Below are positions 63,121 to 64,000 of a stretch of DNA of 64,000 bases, one piece after another (within the stretch, counting starts at the first letter, position 1; every line of letters starts with the position of its first letter). The notes beneath the pieces are model-generated. The model was given only the letters and a program-made list of their open reading frames with translations, had not been told where the DNA came from and made no database searches. The translations under genes were made by a program, and so were the position numbers. This DNA comes from Nitratireductor arenosus (lineage in GTDB: Bacteria > Pseudomonadota > Alphaproteobacteria > Rhizobiales > Rhizobiaceae), in contig NZ_WPHG01000003.1 of NCBI RefSeq assembly GCF_009742725.1, positions 124,001 through 188,000 on the forward strand, in the 5' to 3' direction.

Positions 63121-63990
63121 TCAGCCCAAGCCCGCCGCCGGTCTTGCCTGATCCTTGGTGCCCGACGGGTCGGGCGCGCCGTCTTCTGCCGCTTTGGCCG
63201 TGTCGCCCGTGAGCCGGGTGTTGAGCCAGCGCAAGCGCTTGTAGTCGAAACCGAACACCAGCGTTGGCTTGACGATTTCGAAATAGGGTGAGAGGTCGAA
63301 ATCGCGTGGCGTGAACAACGAGTGGTGCCGGATCGACATGATTTCGCGGCGCGAAAAGCGCGACTGCGCCGTCATCTGACCGGGTGCGCGAGTGATGCGC
63401 GGCAGGATCGGGTAGCGCACCTGTTGATAGGCCTGGGCGATCAGCGACGAGCAGATCGCGCGCGTCGGCTCACCCGAACCGAAGGCGATCATGCGCCGGC
63501 GCCAGCGCACCGGCACCGGCGGCGTTGGGAAGAAATAGCGCAACAGGTCGAAAATGTTCTTGGTGTCGTATTTTAGGCCGATGCGTTCGACCATGAAGGC
63601 GACCACCGCGTCGCGATCCTCCGGCGTCAGCCCGCTCGGCCGGCAAATGCGCGTGTTGTAGGTGCGGTATTTCGAAAGCGGCACGGCCACGCAGCCCTCG
63701 CCGAGATTGACCTCGATCAGCCGTGCTCGCTCGCCGCCGTCCTCGGGCTCGGGCAAGGCGTCGCCGACATAAAGAGCGGCGTGGCTCCAGGTCGACTGGG
63801 TCAGATATTTGACTGCCGCCGAAATGCGCTGGTTGCCCTCCACGAGCAAGATGTCGCCGGCCCTGAGCGTGCGCCTGAGCGTTTCCGGATCGGACGGGGT
63901 ATAGGGCTCGTAGCCGGAGGATTCGGATCGCAGCCGGTCGGCGAGAAACCGTCCGATCCGGTCGAGCATCGTGTCGGGGGCGTCGCTCAT
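63121..63990 (-). CDS. YiiX/YebB-like NlpC/P60-superfamily cysteine hydrolase
   Basis: A 289-residue permuted papain-fold protein of the YiiX/YaeF group. The histidine is in TQSTWSHAALYVGD and the catalytic-type cysteine in RAICSSLIAQAYQ, in the order expected for permuted members. LRAGDILLVEGNQRISAAVKYL opens the domain. No signal peptide is seen. Relatives cut amide bonds of lipids or peptides; the substrate here is unknown. AGGAGG precedes the ATG, and the gene starts 10 bases inside the window edge. Confidence 0.85.
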   Translation of the reverse strand: MSDAPDTMLDRIGRFLADRLRSESSGYEPYTPSDPETLRRTLRAGDILLVEGNQRISAAVKYLTQSTWSHAALYVGDALPEPEDGGERARLIEVNLGEGCVAVPLSKYRTYNTRICRPSGLTPEDRDAVVAFMVERIGLKYDTKNIFDLLRYFFPTPPVPVRWRRRMIAFGSGEPTRAICSSLIAQAYQQVRYPILPRITRAPGQMTAQSRFSRREIMSIRHHSLFTPRDFDLSPYFEIVKPTLVFGFDYKRLRWLNTRLTGDTAKAAEDGAPDPSGTKDQARPAAGLG

Positions 63991-64000
63991 GGGACCTCCT

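Overview
The window is about 64 kb of GC-rich, densely packed chromosomal DNA. Gene content and order (ubiE-ubiB-coaBC, AepXVW-type phosphonate importer, S. meliloti-type PhnW-PhnA-PhnY pathway, DUF6356, many overlapping ATGA/GTGA junctions) point to an alphaproteobacterium of the Hyphomicrobiales (Rhizobiales), most likely a Phyllobacteriaceae/Mesorhizobium-like organism. That placement is inferred from family knowledge and was not tested by database search. No prophage, insertion sequence, integrase or CRISPR array was seen.

Layout. (1) 1-2041: the N-terminal part of a CoA-thioester aromatic hydroxylase, leaving the left edge, is divergent from a MarR regulator with a nested palindromic operator; next to it lies a 5'-truncated, frameshifted relic of a PhnE phosphonate permease. 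(2) 2084-16848: a phosphonate catabolic island: LysR regulator, Na/Pi-PhoU protein, PhnW, PhnA, PhnY, a PbfA-like hydroxy-AEP lyase, a TIGR03364-type FAD oxidase, an EamA transporter and the AepX-AepV-AepW importer. Three predicted entry enzymes (transaminase, lyase, oxidase) converge on phosphonoacetaldehyde, which PhnY and PhnA turn into acetate and phosphate. (3) 17092-24190: tRNA-Ser(GGA), msrA, a BMP nucleoside-binding protein, MFS and VOC genes, an orphan anti-sigma-like gene, slyX, a thioesterase and an iron-type alcohol dehydrogenase.

(4) 24320-36573: nucleoside uptake and salvage. An ABC ATPase and two permeases are followed in one tight operon by cytidine deaminase, purine nucleoside phosphorylase, deoxyribose-phosphate aldolase, a two-domain ALDH16-type dehydrogenase and thymidine phosphorylase; upp and add lie on the opposite strand. 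The BMP gene at 18.6 kb is the probable binding protein for this importer. (5) 36686-41017: ubiE, ubiB and coaBC, with a vapBC toxin-antitoxin pair between ubiB and coaBC.

(6) 41014-63990: mixed accessory and housekeeping genes: GNAT, pirin, VOC, an ArsR-SRPBCC pair, 1-Cys peroxiredoxin, a class III cyclase, two tandem paralogous secreted small proteins, prfC, a pentapeptide-repeat protein, a flavin-dependent halogenase with intact signature residues, an Lrp regulator, dut, HAD and PEP-mutase-superfamily enzymes, a beta-trefoil/META secreted protein, a Cys/Thr-type 3-hydroxyproline dehydratase, LysE- and SMR-like exporters, an XRE regulator with a promoter-embedded palindrome, a SulP transporter, a LysR/azoreductase divergent pair and a YiiX-like hydrolase at the right edge. 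No gene-free stretch exceeds about 300 bases.
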